64,000 nucleotides of DNA from Aphelenchoides besseyi. Its lineage: Eukaryota > Nematoda > Chromadorea > Rhabditida > Aphelenchoididae. The notes beneath the pieces are model-generated. The model was not told the origin of the DNA. It was given only the letters and a program-made list of their open reading frames with translations, and made no database searches. The stretch spans positions 2,666,001 through 2,730,000 of the forward strand of contig JAMPIQ010000002.1 in the NCBI GenBank assembly GCA_024699855.1, in the 5' to 3' direction. The translations under genes and the position numbers were made by a program. This document shows positions 35,724 to 45,490 of this stretch, piece after piece (the stretch's first letter is position 1; every line of letters begins with the position of its first letter).

Positions 35724-36912
35724 TACGAGATATTCTCTAAACCGAATTTTTGTGCCGCTCGAGTTAACCTGTTCGACGGCTACGAACGCTCTAAGGTATT
35801 AAACAAACCGAACAACGAACTTTTTGGTCTTCTGGAGTTTTTGTTGGATAAAAGACTTCGACATTCACGTGAGTTCGTTTGTTTTCGTTTCCTCAATCTG
35901 CTGTTAAGCACGAAGCTTAAAAGAAGCAACCTGGGATGCGAATATTGTTTCTCGACGAAACATTTTGACGCAAATCGCCGTCTCGCCGTACACTCACAAA
36001 TCCGAATATGATCCCGGCTTCCTGACTGCTGCTCGTCAACTGAAAGGTGTCGTTTTTCTACACGAGATCTACGATGTTCGTCCAACTCCAAAAACTCCAC
36101 AGGAGGTTAAAAAAGAGAAACGAACTTTGGCAAATCGACGAAAACAAGCGTACATTCGAGCAAAGTTGGATCAACACTTGACTACCATTACTGACAAGGT
36201 AACCGTACAATTGAATTGTTTTATTGTAGTTTAGGAGAACGCCAAACCGTATTCTCCCCCATTTTCAGATCCGGTTTTCAATTGGACAGCAGTAAACACC
36301 TTCGAAATGACCGACCAAACAGCCGGCAAAACTCATCGCTTGTTGACCGGAAGCACGTGCAGTGCTGTTGACAAAAGTAAGCTAACATTTTGGATTGTCT
36401 TTAATGCTTGTTTAGATGGTAAATATGTGCAGATTATGCCATTTCGCGCCAAATCAGCACCAAAAACTCCAAAAGAATTGGCGGCTTGGCATACATTTGC
36501 GAATCTCTAGCCACGTTGGTAAATGCACGCACTTTTCAGCGATCAACACCGAGTGATTGGCGGTGTTTATCATCCAAATACGAACGAGTTATTGCAGCAC
36601 GTCGATATGAACGCCTCCGAATGGTTGGAGAATCGTGAAGGATGGGAACTGGACGCTTGTCTCGTATATTTTTTCGACATTCTCACTCAGGTAACAACAA
36701 ACGAAAGGGCCAAGTACATGGACATCTAGATTCGAGTCGTATTGTCGAAGATACCCGACGATACGATGGTTATTGTTCAACGTGCGAAACAGACTAACGA
36801 ATGCAAAATCGAGACGATCCAAACGAACGATCAAGCAGAATTCGAGTTCATGAACAAACAGTTCAAAGACTTGGCGTTTCCACAAAGTTCGACTCCGGCA
36901 AAATGGCGATAA
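35724..36912 (+). pseudogene. DXO/Dom3Z-family protein with degenerate active site and in-frame stops
   Basis: Reads as an RAI1/DXO family protein: FDGYERSKVLNKPNNELFGL, then (after a GTGAGT...TTAAG intron) NIVSRRNILTQIAVSPYTH, LTAARQLKGVVFLHEIYDV, GSTCSAVDKNGKYVQIMPF, HRVIGGVYHPNTNELLQHVD and ENREGWELDACLVYFFDIL. In active DXO the metal ligands sit in a Glu after the GT(I/L)Y strand, in ExD and in ELK. Here the first Glu remains (FLHEI), ExD is SAVD (Glu lost), and ELK is QIM (Glu and Lys lost). A TAG (36508-36510) and a TAA (36520-36522) interrupt the frame before DQHRVIGG, and no ordinary GT-AG intron removes both. The start lies upstream and is not resolved. Active DXO removes incomplete or NAD caps and degrades RNA 5'-3'. 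Confidence 0.6.
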
Positions 36913-37439
36913 GCATTCTCATATTCTTGTTTAACTGTTGCCAGCTTTTCTACACTTCCAGTTTATTGCTCAATAAAAACCATCTCAGTTGAGCTGAAAA
37001 CGCAATTGAACATGTCATCGAAAGGTAAACAAACTTTTCTGCAATTAGCTCAATTCAAACAACGATATCTCGGTGTGTGTTTTAGTTGAAGTCAACAAAC
37101 GCTCATCCTTTCAATCGCCATCCATCGAATGAAAAGCAACTCGGTTGTTGGCGTCAAGTGTCCGTTCGTTGAAGTCATCTGTTGCGACAATTCAGCGAGT
37201 TCACTGACAATTTGTGCTCAAAAAGTAAAAGTCTCGTGAAGGATACCCGCAGCCAATGGGCATATGATGAGCAGTTCATTCGATCGAAGAGGAAACGTTA
37301 AACAATCGTCGATGACTTATATGATTTCCGACGCGAACACCTGCAACCAACTCGTACGGCCGACGGAATTTCACTTCTTCGCAACCGATCAGTCGACTGT
37401 CGTTCGGTTGCGTTTTTTCTTTCGAGTCCAATTGTTGCA
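36913..37439. other. Intergenic region, nothing assigned
   Basis: About 525 bp between the DXO-like gene and the CCCH gene, with AATAAA-type sequence near 36970. The ORF at 37264 overlaps the CCCH start in another frame and looks incidental. Confidence 0.45.
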
Positions 37440-38444
37440 ATGTCGAGTAGAAAGGAGGTCGATGTCTACGATGATCGCCCGTATACTCCCGAAGAGTTTC
37501 GTGAATGGTGGAACTCAACGTGCGCTTGGTACATTGGAGTTGTCATGGAACAGTTGAAGGAGACGACCGATCAAAGCCAAAGAACAAAATTGATGGTTTC
37601 TTGTGCACGTTTGAGTTCGTGTTCAATTCCTTATTGTCGAGATTCAGAAATTAATTTCAGATCGAATTCGAAAAGCACTCAAACTAACGACACAAACGGC
37701 GCCAACTCAACCGAGAGATGCTCTCGTGAAGCGCCATTTTTGGAAGACCGAGAAACCAACGATCGAACCGACCACTTCGAGTGTCGACAATCTTTGGACT
37801 TCAAAGCAACCGGTAGCCGTAGATGGGCATCATTACGCGTCATCTGCCGCTCAACCGTCTGCTCTGAAATCGTTCGTCATTCCGAAACTTAAACACAACG
37901 ACAACAACGATCAAAACAAAGAGCGTGAACAAAAGAAAGGCGATTCGATTTCTTCACACTCAAAACATGAAACGTCTTCTCGACGCAGTCGATCACGTTC
38001 ACCGAAGAAATCGTGGGTTATGAGCAATCAGACTGAAGAAGTGTTCGTATTCGGACGACCCCATTGTTCACGATCTCCTGAACGAAACTCACGTTCTCGT
38101 TCTCCACGACCAATCGATAAACTTAAAACACGAACGTGTCAAAATTGGAAGAACGGTCAGTGCAAAAACGGAGACGATTGTCGTTTTGCGCACTTCGACG
38201 TGCAACGTTTGGCGTATGTTCAAAGTGTTCGCTTGTCTTCAGTCTTTTACTTCAGTAACCCATGTCCCAACAAATTAAAGACTGTGATTTGTAATCGTAT
38301 CAAGAACGGATATTGTCATTTTGGCTCTTCATGCTGGTAAACAACGTGAACGTCAATGCGATACGACACGCTCATTGCAGGTTCATACACCCGGACGATG
38401 GTGATATTAATGATTGTGATAAGCACGCCCGTGCTCGACGCTAA
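37440..38444 (+). CDS. CCCH zinc-finger/SR-rich RNA-binding protein
   Basis: Starts MSSRKEVDVYDDRPYTPEEF and has an aromatic N-terminal helix (REWWNSTCAWYIGVVMEQL). A disordered Ser/Lys part follows, then RS repeats (SRRSRSRSPKKS; SRSPERNSRSRSPR), then two zinc fingers with identical C-x7-C-x5-C-x3-H spacing: TCQNWKNGQCKNGDDCRFAH and ICNRIKNGYCHFGSSCWFIH. The second finger is split by a 45-bp intron at 38337-38381. The end is a basic HARARR. CCCH fingers bind single-stranded A/U-rich RNA and RS stretches recruit splicing or mRNA factors, so a nuclear mRNA-processing role is likely. No single orthologue is claimed. Confidence 0.8.
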
Positions 38445-38814
38445 TGGCTATTCATGTTGCTAGTAAACTTTTCTATTTTGCTCAGATCTTGCAGGAAAAT
38501 ACCCACTAGTGATAACTAATTTAATTGTATAAACTTGTCTTCTTTTGCGCGTATAAAGTCTTTTCAGACACGACAAAGTGGAGGACGATTGCGGACATCG
38601 GAGATTTGTTCGCACTTCTTCTTCATCGTCCGTATTCTTCTTTTGTAGCTGCAAGTCGAGAATTAAGACTCAAAACGAATAGATAAACTAGGGAGGGTAT
38701 TAGTTCTTCACATCGAGTGTTTACGAATCAGCGATTAGTGAGTTTGACCTTTGCTTTCAATCACTCGATTGTTTATTGCGGAAGGTAATTCAAACAACTG
38801 AGCTCTTATTGGAT
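38445..38814. other. Convergent 3' intergenic region
   Basis: Between the CCCH gene and the end of the aspartic-protease-like gene. Short open frames are present on both strands without splice support. Confidence 0.4.
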
Positions 38815-40173
38815 TCATTTCTTTGGTTTTGTGAATCCGACGTTTTGACCGATCAGTTGAAAGATCTGACAGTAGGACCTCGAAAACGGAAGTCCTAAAA
38901 CGAAGGTCGAACTTTTGTCCAAAGCCAATGCACAATTGTCGTTTCTGAGATTCAACTGCAATTTTTCCGAATTATTGTTGTAAGATTCGGACGTACATCA
39001 ACGACGTATTTCTCGCCTTCAATCTCGTAATCCAAACTGTTAATCGTGAACTTCCACGACGGCAACTGAGCAGCGGCACTACACGAAGTTATCAAAAGAT
39101 TGAGGCTCGAATCATAATCCGGTTGGATTTGTTGAAGAATTAGATTGTAAATGTCGGAAGGCACTTGAACAACCGGCGAACCACTGTCGAGATAAGCTTC
39201 AGAAGCTACTTCTTGTGTATATTTGCCCATTGAAAACCTGCAAAAATGATTAGAAAACATTGCAAACACAACTCACTTGTCAATTTCAAAGTGCATGTAA
39301 TCGTAAGTGTCGTCAATCTTCAATGGTACAAAGTTGAAAGCGTCGTTGCAATGTTCCAAATCAAAATTCCCAACGGTAATCAACCCGTCGACTGTCGACT
39401 CTCCAGACGGATTGTGTCTGAAATGATAGTTGAATTCATTTATTTGACATTAAATTACGGTCCAATCCACAGCGTATAAAACTGCTGAGCAAAACTGTAG
39501 ACACCGAGCATGTTAACGATTGGCGACAGGTATTTGACCTCCGGATCTTCGCCAAAATCTCCCCAGCTTAGACCCAAAGACCCGTCTAGCGCAATGTCCA
39601 ATCTACCAGTTGTGCTGTTCATTTTGCTTATTGATCCAAATGCTTGATTGAAAGAAAATCCAATCTGAATTGCAAGTTAAACCAAAAGAACCACTCAATC
39701 TCTACGTTGATTTTGTCCTGAAACGCAGTCCCGTACAAGTCGGTGTGTCCGGTTGCCGTGTGAAAATCGTTGCGAATAAACTTGCTCGTTGAGGACTCAC
39801 TGAAATTTGGATTAGCAGTCATCCTTTCACTTACTTTGGATTGTAAGTGTGCTGGTCAGATCGAACGTTTGGATTCGTTTCGTCCAAAATCCACAGATAT
39901 TTGCTGCCACTTTCGACTGTCAAGAAAAACTCTCGAGCTAAAAGATCATTAACGGTCGATTGAAAAGACTGAGAACTTACCTGGTGTTCCAACTGTCAAA
40001 TTAGTAAGCAGATATTCTTTCGGGTATTCGTTTTGGTAGAAAGACGACAACTCCTGATCCCACGGTAAGACGGATCTATTTCTAACAGTTGGACTGATAG
40101 TTCTTGTAAATAACGGGATTTGCAAACTACTGACTGAGTTTAATAGAAGAAACAAGCAAAGAAGTTTCTTCAT
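38815..40173 (-). CDS. Pepsin-like aspartic protease homologue, first catalytic motif altered
   Basis: Signal peptide MKKLLCLFLLLNSVSSLQIP, short propeptide, then YLLTNLTVGTPGREFFLTVE, the start of a pepsin fold. Where active enzymes have DTGS the sequence is ESGSKYLW (39906-39914). The second site is AYLDSGSPVVQVP, with the Asp kept (DSG at 39180-39188). Other fold marks include LGLSWGDF, LITVGNFD and, after a 42-bp intron that must be removed to reach it, DNCALALDKSSTFVLGLPFS and a final QNVGFTKPKK. Length and Cys pairs fit the family. Loss of the first Asp makes normal catalysis unlikely. It may be a binding protein or decoy, as in other secreted pepsin homologues; secreted aspartic proteases are expanded in nematode intestine. 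Confidence 0.8.
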
Positions 40174-40494
40174 TCTGGAACAGTGAATGAACAGGAAAGT
40201 TCTTTCGTTGTTTGATAAGAAAAGAACTACTGATATCGAAGATTCACTTGTCAACATTTTGATTTAGACACTACCGAAGTTCTTCTAGAGAAGACTTAAA
40301 GGAATTTGTTTTGTTTAGAAGTCAAAAATTCAATTTTTCGTTTATTGAAAGAATTGAAAAAACATTTTTAGTTAACATTGAATTAGAAACCGAATTATGT
40401 TGTTGACATTGTGATTATCGGGAATCGGTTTTGCTCACGGTGTTTGTGTTATCTAAAACAAAAGCATTGGTGTTGAATGTGCTTTCGAACTCAC

Positions 40495-40719
40495 TTAACG
40501 ACCTAAACAAGACAAACGTCCAACAGTCTTTTCTTGGCACAACAAGTTTTCGCAGCACGAAGTAAGCGGACAATCTGCAAAGTAGTTGGTTAGTCTGAAC
40601 GATCATTTCGCAAGGATACCTGAATCCTCAGTGCACGCTTGAATTTCGCCCAAAGCGATTTCAATCACCATGAACAGAACCAAAAAACAAATCAATAGCA
40701 AGTTGATGCTGCGGAACAT
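40495..40719 (-). CDS. Short secreted six-cysteine peptide, knottin-like
   Basis: Two exons with a 45-bp intron (GTATCC...TTTGCAG) encode 59 residues. A long hydrophobic signal (MFRSINLLLICFLVLFMVIE) is followed by a mature part of about 35 residues with cysteine order C-x6-C-x4-C-C-x4-C-x8-C. That order, with the adjacent Cys pair in the middle, is the inhibitor-cystine-knot pattern found in animal peptides of several kinds (channel ligands, protease inhibitors, antimicrobial peptides). A TATAAAAG box lies 80 bp upstream (40799-40806), which supports a real gene. No target can be inferred, and ICK folds in nematodes are not generally toxins. Confidence 0.65.
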
Positions 40720-40798
40720 TTCGAACAATGAAAAACGGAAGTTTGGATGAATTGAGAGGTAAAGACGATATCTTCATTTCTTTCGTTTGTTGCCATCG

Positions 40799-40806
40799 CT
40801 TTTATA
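40799..40806 (-). promoter_or_regulatory. TATA box of the six-cysteine peptide gene
   Basis: TATAAAAG on the minus strand, 80 bp upstream of the Met codon; identical to the box before collagen C. Confidence 0.5.
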
Positions 40807-41133
40807 GCATTCGCGTTTTGGAGAATGCCGCGAAGAACAAAGAGACAACCTCTGAGTCACAAAAACATTGTCCATTACTCAAATTTCTGTTTTCACAATT
40901 GATTGTGCATTCAAAACAAAAGGGCAAAAACAGAAATGTTCTCAGTTTCTATAAGTCATCGTGGCCAAAAACAATGAGGTGTCTTGTTTTTAGGTCATTC
41001 AAAAAGGCTTTAATCGAAAATATCACAAGTCAAAAGCATGAACAAGTGTATTGTACGCTTAAACAGACATCAAACTAAGTGATCAGGAATTTGGGATATG
41101 GTAGACCGATTCTTTGAAGATTCATTCCTCCGT
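40807..41133. other. Intergenic region, nothing assigned
   Basis: A plus-strand 117-codon ORF (40728-41078) crosses this region but overlaps the TATA box of the peptide gene and lacks family features. Confidence 0.4.
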
Positions 41134-42042
41134 TCAATTGGCCTTTCGTGCTCTTTGTTTGCTTCCCGTTCCAACTGCTCGTCGTCGAAGTGGCTTTTCG
41201 GTTAGAATGTCATTTTGACTTTCAATCAACGTGACCGTTCCCGTACTGTCCTCCACTTCTTTAGTTGGCATTTTCGTTGCAACATTTGCATCCAAAAGTG
41301 TAACAGTTGTAAGCGGTTTCTGTAGTTCTAATTAAACCACGAATTTGAGTTGAAACTTACGCTTTTCGGTTGTTGCATCGGTTGAGAGTGTTGGTCCATG
41401 GAACGAGCAATGAACCAGAGATCAGCGAAGAATACAATAGTTGCTAAGATCAGACCGACAATAACTCGTGCTTCAAGAGACATGCCGAGAGCCGGATACG
41501 CGAACGTAATCCCGTAGTAGCCGAAAACAAAAGCACCGGCAACCGTGATTAGTGTGTTGAAGATTGCAATCGCTTGTCGATTTGCTTCTTTCAATTCCTA
41601 GAAACTTAATTCACTTATCTCAAGAGAAGTTTCTTACTTTTCCGAAATCTTGCATTAGATTCGTGTTCCCGTATTGTTGTTGAGCGTCGACTGAACTAAC
41701 CATTCGATTATAGTCTCGGGTTTCTTGTTGTAATCGCAGTCGTTCTGTTAGTGCACGCCAATCGGCTGTTTGTTTCGATTCTTCGGCAACTTCAGTTCGA
41801 GGAGCAATTTGAAGACGATCGGCGAACATGTGAAACGGTGCGGTTTGAGGTAAAAGTTTGGCGATTTTCTCGATCTCCGAAGTCTCAATTTGATCTTTCT
41901 GTAACAAAAAGTAAATGTTAGAACAAAAACAACCACCCACTTTTATGATTTCATTGATTTCAGCTTTGACTTTCTCTTTGCAATCTCCGGAAATCACTCG
42001 CAATCGTTCTCGATCTTTCTCGCCAACTACCCACATCGCCAT
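41134..42042 (-). CDS. V-ATPase assembly factor VMA12/TMEM199-like
   Basis: Four exons. The N-terminus (MAMWVVGEKDRERLRVISGD) is soluble and helical; then TADWRALTERLRLQQETRDY and NTNLMQDFGKELKEANRQA lead into two membrane helices (IAIFNTLITVAGAFVFGYYG and ARVIVGLILATIVFFADLWF). A disordered C-terminus with a Val/Thr-rich segment ends RAVGTGSKQRARKAN. The order LxxRLRLQxxxRxYNRMV ... DFGKELKEAN ... two helices is that of TMEM199/Vma12p, an ER membrane protein needed to assemble the V0 sector of the vacuolar proton pump. A C-terminal basic tail fits ER retention. Introns are about 40-60 bp. Confidence 0.8.
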
Positions 42043-42248
42043 TTTGCTAAAACCACTTAATCAGATGCATCTGAATGAGTTCAATGTAAATGTTGTGCAT
42101 ATGGACACTCCACTGGTTGTATTTTCAAGCTTCTTTTGTGTATTTTTTATTTACATCATTTGGGAACTTGAGACAGTAATTGTAGAGCATATTAAGCGAA
42201 AGAATAACCAACAACAAACATAATCTAAGACACTAGATATAAGTTGAT

Positions 42249-44792
42249 TTAAAGCAAACAAGGCAAAAAGAAAACAAGTCCTGCTTCTCCACCAACAGCA
42301 ACTGATCCGGGAGTTAACAAGCTGCTCGAAATGCGAGTTAATGATTCGGTTCGCCTATCGATCATCGCTTCCGGAGTTTGATATCGATGTTTACGCATCT
42401 GAAATTATCGTTTGTTTACGACAACTAAATCTCATGCTTACACCAAGCATGTCCAGTAATCCGGCGTCTCCGGCTCGAACTTCCAACCAACTACTCGTAA
42501 CACAATCCGTATGATGGACCAGTGCCGATTCGACAATATCATTATTGTTTTTGCTTTCGGATGCAGGCTCTCGGTATCGAACTAACTGGAAGATCGTTCG
42601 ACCGTAACAAAAATTCATGTCATTATCTGTAACTAATCGCGGAAAAACCCGACCGATGAGCGTCTGATTAACTCGACCATCCAATCCGACCGACGAACAT
42701 ACGCCGCTTGACGGACAAACCGTTATGTCGAGTACTCGCAACTGATGTCTAAAAATCGTATAGTTGCAATAATCAATTTCATATTGAATATACCCGTCAA
42801 GTATTGGAGTGACTAAGAACACTCCTGCACTTTTATCCAACAGTAAGTAGTTGGTTCCGGAATAGTTGCAACCCTCGTAATGATTGCACATCGTGTCGTA
42901 GCTGTAGAATCCACGAAATGTCGAGGGCACGGTGTGTAGTCCAGTGCCGGCGGTCTTCAGCGTTGAATCACTTAGAATGACCGTTTGCTCCGGCATTTTG
43001 TACATGAAAACATTTCGATTTCGAGTGCAGACCACAACTAAACACAGAAATAGCATCAAAAATGGTTGTTCAAGACACATACACTCATCATCGGCTGTCC
43101 ATTTAACATCACTTGGCGGACTTTCCCACGTCTCATCTTTGAATGTGTATGTAGGAAAACGAACCGATCGGATGGTAGCAAAATGTTCAGCGGTATCTTC
43201 TCGGGCTTTCGGATCGAACTCGACTTCATCGGCGCTTAGATCCCAAATGTAAGCATAGCCTTAAAACCAATCAAAACTTGTAGATGAAACCCGTTGATTA
43301 CCTGCATCCGAAACTGCGGCCAATTGATTGCCGCCATGAAAATGCGACCAAACGCAGGAGGTCAATGGAACATCAGCGTGATTCGATTCAACGATCGTTT
43401 TCGAAAGAAACGATTTCGATTTTTTGCTCTGATCTCCGTTCTCACTTGTCGTCGTTCGAATCGTTGTGTTGGCCGTTGAGTCGACTTCCATTGCATCGCT
43501 CGAATCAGCGGTTACATTTGCACTCTGATTGGCGGTCGTGTCCATCAAGTTGGATTTTGGTCCGAAGAACGAACGACTCACAGTGATGATCGGATGTGCA
43601 AGAACGGCTACCGGTTGCGTACGCAGAATTGGGGGGATCTTTGAGTCTTGTCCGGCGAGTTCACGAGGCAATCGAAAGATAAGAACTGAGCCGCGAGTGG
43701 TTGAAACAGCTAACAATCCAAGACAATCTGTATCGTAGTCACGAGTAGAAATTCCGCTTTCGGAGTCCAACAGCAATGGACACCAGGACAATGCGGTAAC
43801 GGTCGCATATGGGATCTCGAGTAGAAAGCGACATTTAGCGGTTCGATCGTCGGTGGGTTTCGGAAGTGACCAAAACTGAACGTGAGTTGATTCGCGATCA
43901 AACGGCGGTGCCATGAGATTCACTTCGTCCGAAAATGTCGAAATAGCCACGACCTCGTCGCCATTCGAATCACGTTTTGGGCACATAGCAAGCGCCGAAA
44001 TTGGCCCACCGCAAAACATAGCCAATCCGTGAGTTTCGTAGGTACCCGTAGACTTCGGACTCGTTTTGATTTTGGACTTGAGGTTTGCCATTTGGGTGGC
44101 AACGTGAACTCCGGCGAAAATCGGAGGTTTCTTGCAACTGGTCGTGTATCCGAAGCTCTGAGACTGAAGGAAGTTAACTGAACACAAGTCGTTTGGATTC
44201 GGAGCGTGCAACGCCTTTGGCTCGATAGTTGATCGCGTGTTTTTCAATTTTTTGTTTTCCAACGATTTCAGATCGGAATTCTGAACAGTACGAAATTTCA
44301 GAGGAATCGACTTCGAATTGCGCCAACGGTTAACAGAAAGACTGAAACTAAAACATAGAAGACAATTTAATCAAAGAGGTTACCTTGATCCATCAGTTGT
44401 CTCGAATTCTGTCGATTTGGCACACAACCCGTGGACAGCACTCGACTCGATGTTTCGTTTAAAGAAGTCGGTAAAGGACGCGTACGTCTCGTTCAGATAA
44501 CGATAGACGTCGACCTTGTTCAGTTTGGATGCTGCAAACAGAATGTCCATCGATGGAATTCGAACTCACTGTGATCGACGGTGTTCATTCGAAGTCGAAA
44601 TTTCTGTTGAGTTGGCGGTCCATTGCGTTTCGTTGCCCGAGAACTTGGACGAGGAGATGCGGGAGCAGAAACGAAATCTTCGTCATCTGATTGTGAAGGC
44701 GTTGGAGCATCGATGAACTCTTCAGAGGAAACTGAAGACGGTGACTTCAATTTGGTCGTTTTATTTTGTTTCGACCGCAATGGATAACGCAT
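42249..44792 (-). CDS. TFIIIC WD-repeat subunit, GTF3C2-like
   Basis: Starts MRYPLRSKQNKTTKLKSPSS, a basic disordered region with acidic Ser sites, then a second exon KLNKVDVYRYLNETYASFTD. The main exon carries WD-type blades: GPISALAMCPKRDSNGDEVV, VQFWSLPKPTDDRTAKCRFL, ATVTALSWCPLLLD, LGLLAVSTTRGSVLIFRLP, TSCVWSHFHGGNQLAAVSDA then YAYIWDLSADEVEFD. Later blades include LRVLDITVCPSSGVCSSVGL. The CP(K) after the blade turn and the LGLLAVS/VLIFRLP block resemble human GTF3C2 (TFIIIC110). TFIIIC binds the internal promoters of tRNA and other Pol III genes. The C-terminus ends in a hydrophobic stretch. The long unspliced exon (44262-43261) is unusual for this window. Confidence 0.7.
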
Positions 44793-45490
44793 TTCGAGAT
44801 CTGGAAGAAACTATTATGAGATAGAAAGACGGACGTTCGAATTCGAAAATTCAAAGATCAACAAAAAATGAAAAGCCGAAAATTCTGATCGTTCTGCGCG
44901 CCTCCCAACGCCAACAGTTCGCCAATTCGCCGTGAGATTGAGTGGAAATGTTGTCAAAGAAGTTGTCAACCTCTCAGTTCGTCTCATTGTCAACGTAGAT
45001 CTCGATGTCCAGTCGCCTTCTTTTCGAGCTTCTTGTCAGTTCAACTCGCATCCTTCGGGAACTCAGAAGATTGTTTTGTTTGAGTCGAAGTGTCCACATT
45101 CTATCTCACGATTGTGTTCATCAGAGTTTATTCTCGAGTAAAACAGGAAATCTCAACAGTCGGATATAATCGTAAACGACAACAAACTAAGACAACTAGT
45201 GGTCACGCTTTAGAAATTTGTGTGATGGCATTTGGAAACGATGATTACACGTAAAAAGAGCACATGTACGGTTTCGAGTGAGTTGATAAACGAACGAATT
45301 TGAGCTCGCAAGTTCAGAAACCGGACAGAGAAGATTCATTTATTGGATTTTCGAATTGGACAATAAATAAACATCAGAACACTTAGAAGGCACCTCAACG
45401 ATATCACAAGAGAAATTTGGGAATCAAAGGCAATAGATTTAGCGCATACATGAAAATTAACGTGTTAGTAAAAATCGAAAAGTTGTGACT
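44793..45490. other. Intergenic region, nothing assigned
   Basis: About 700 bp between the TFIIIC start and the tps stop. A 69-codon plus-strand ORF at 44932 has no splice context. Confidence 0.4.

Noticed and set aside
40728..41078. 117-codon plus-strand ORF upstream of the six-Cys peptide gene
   Set aside because: Its first codon is 9 bp from the start of the opposite gene and it runs through that gene's TATA box; no splice sites or family features.
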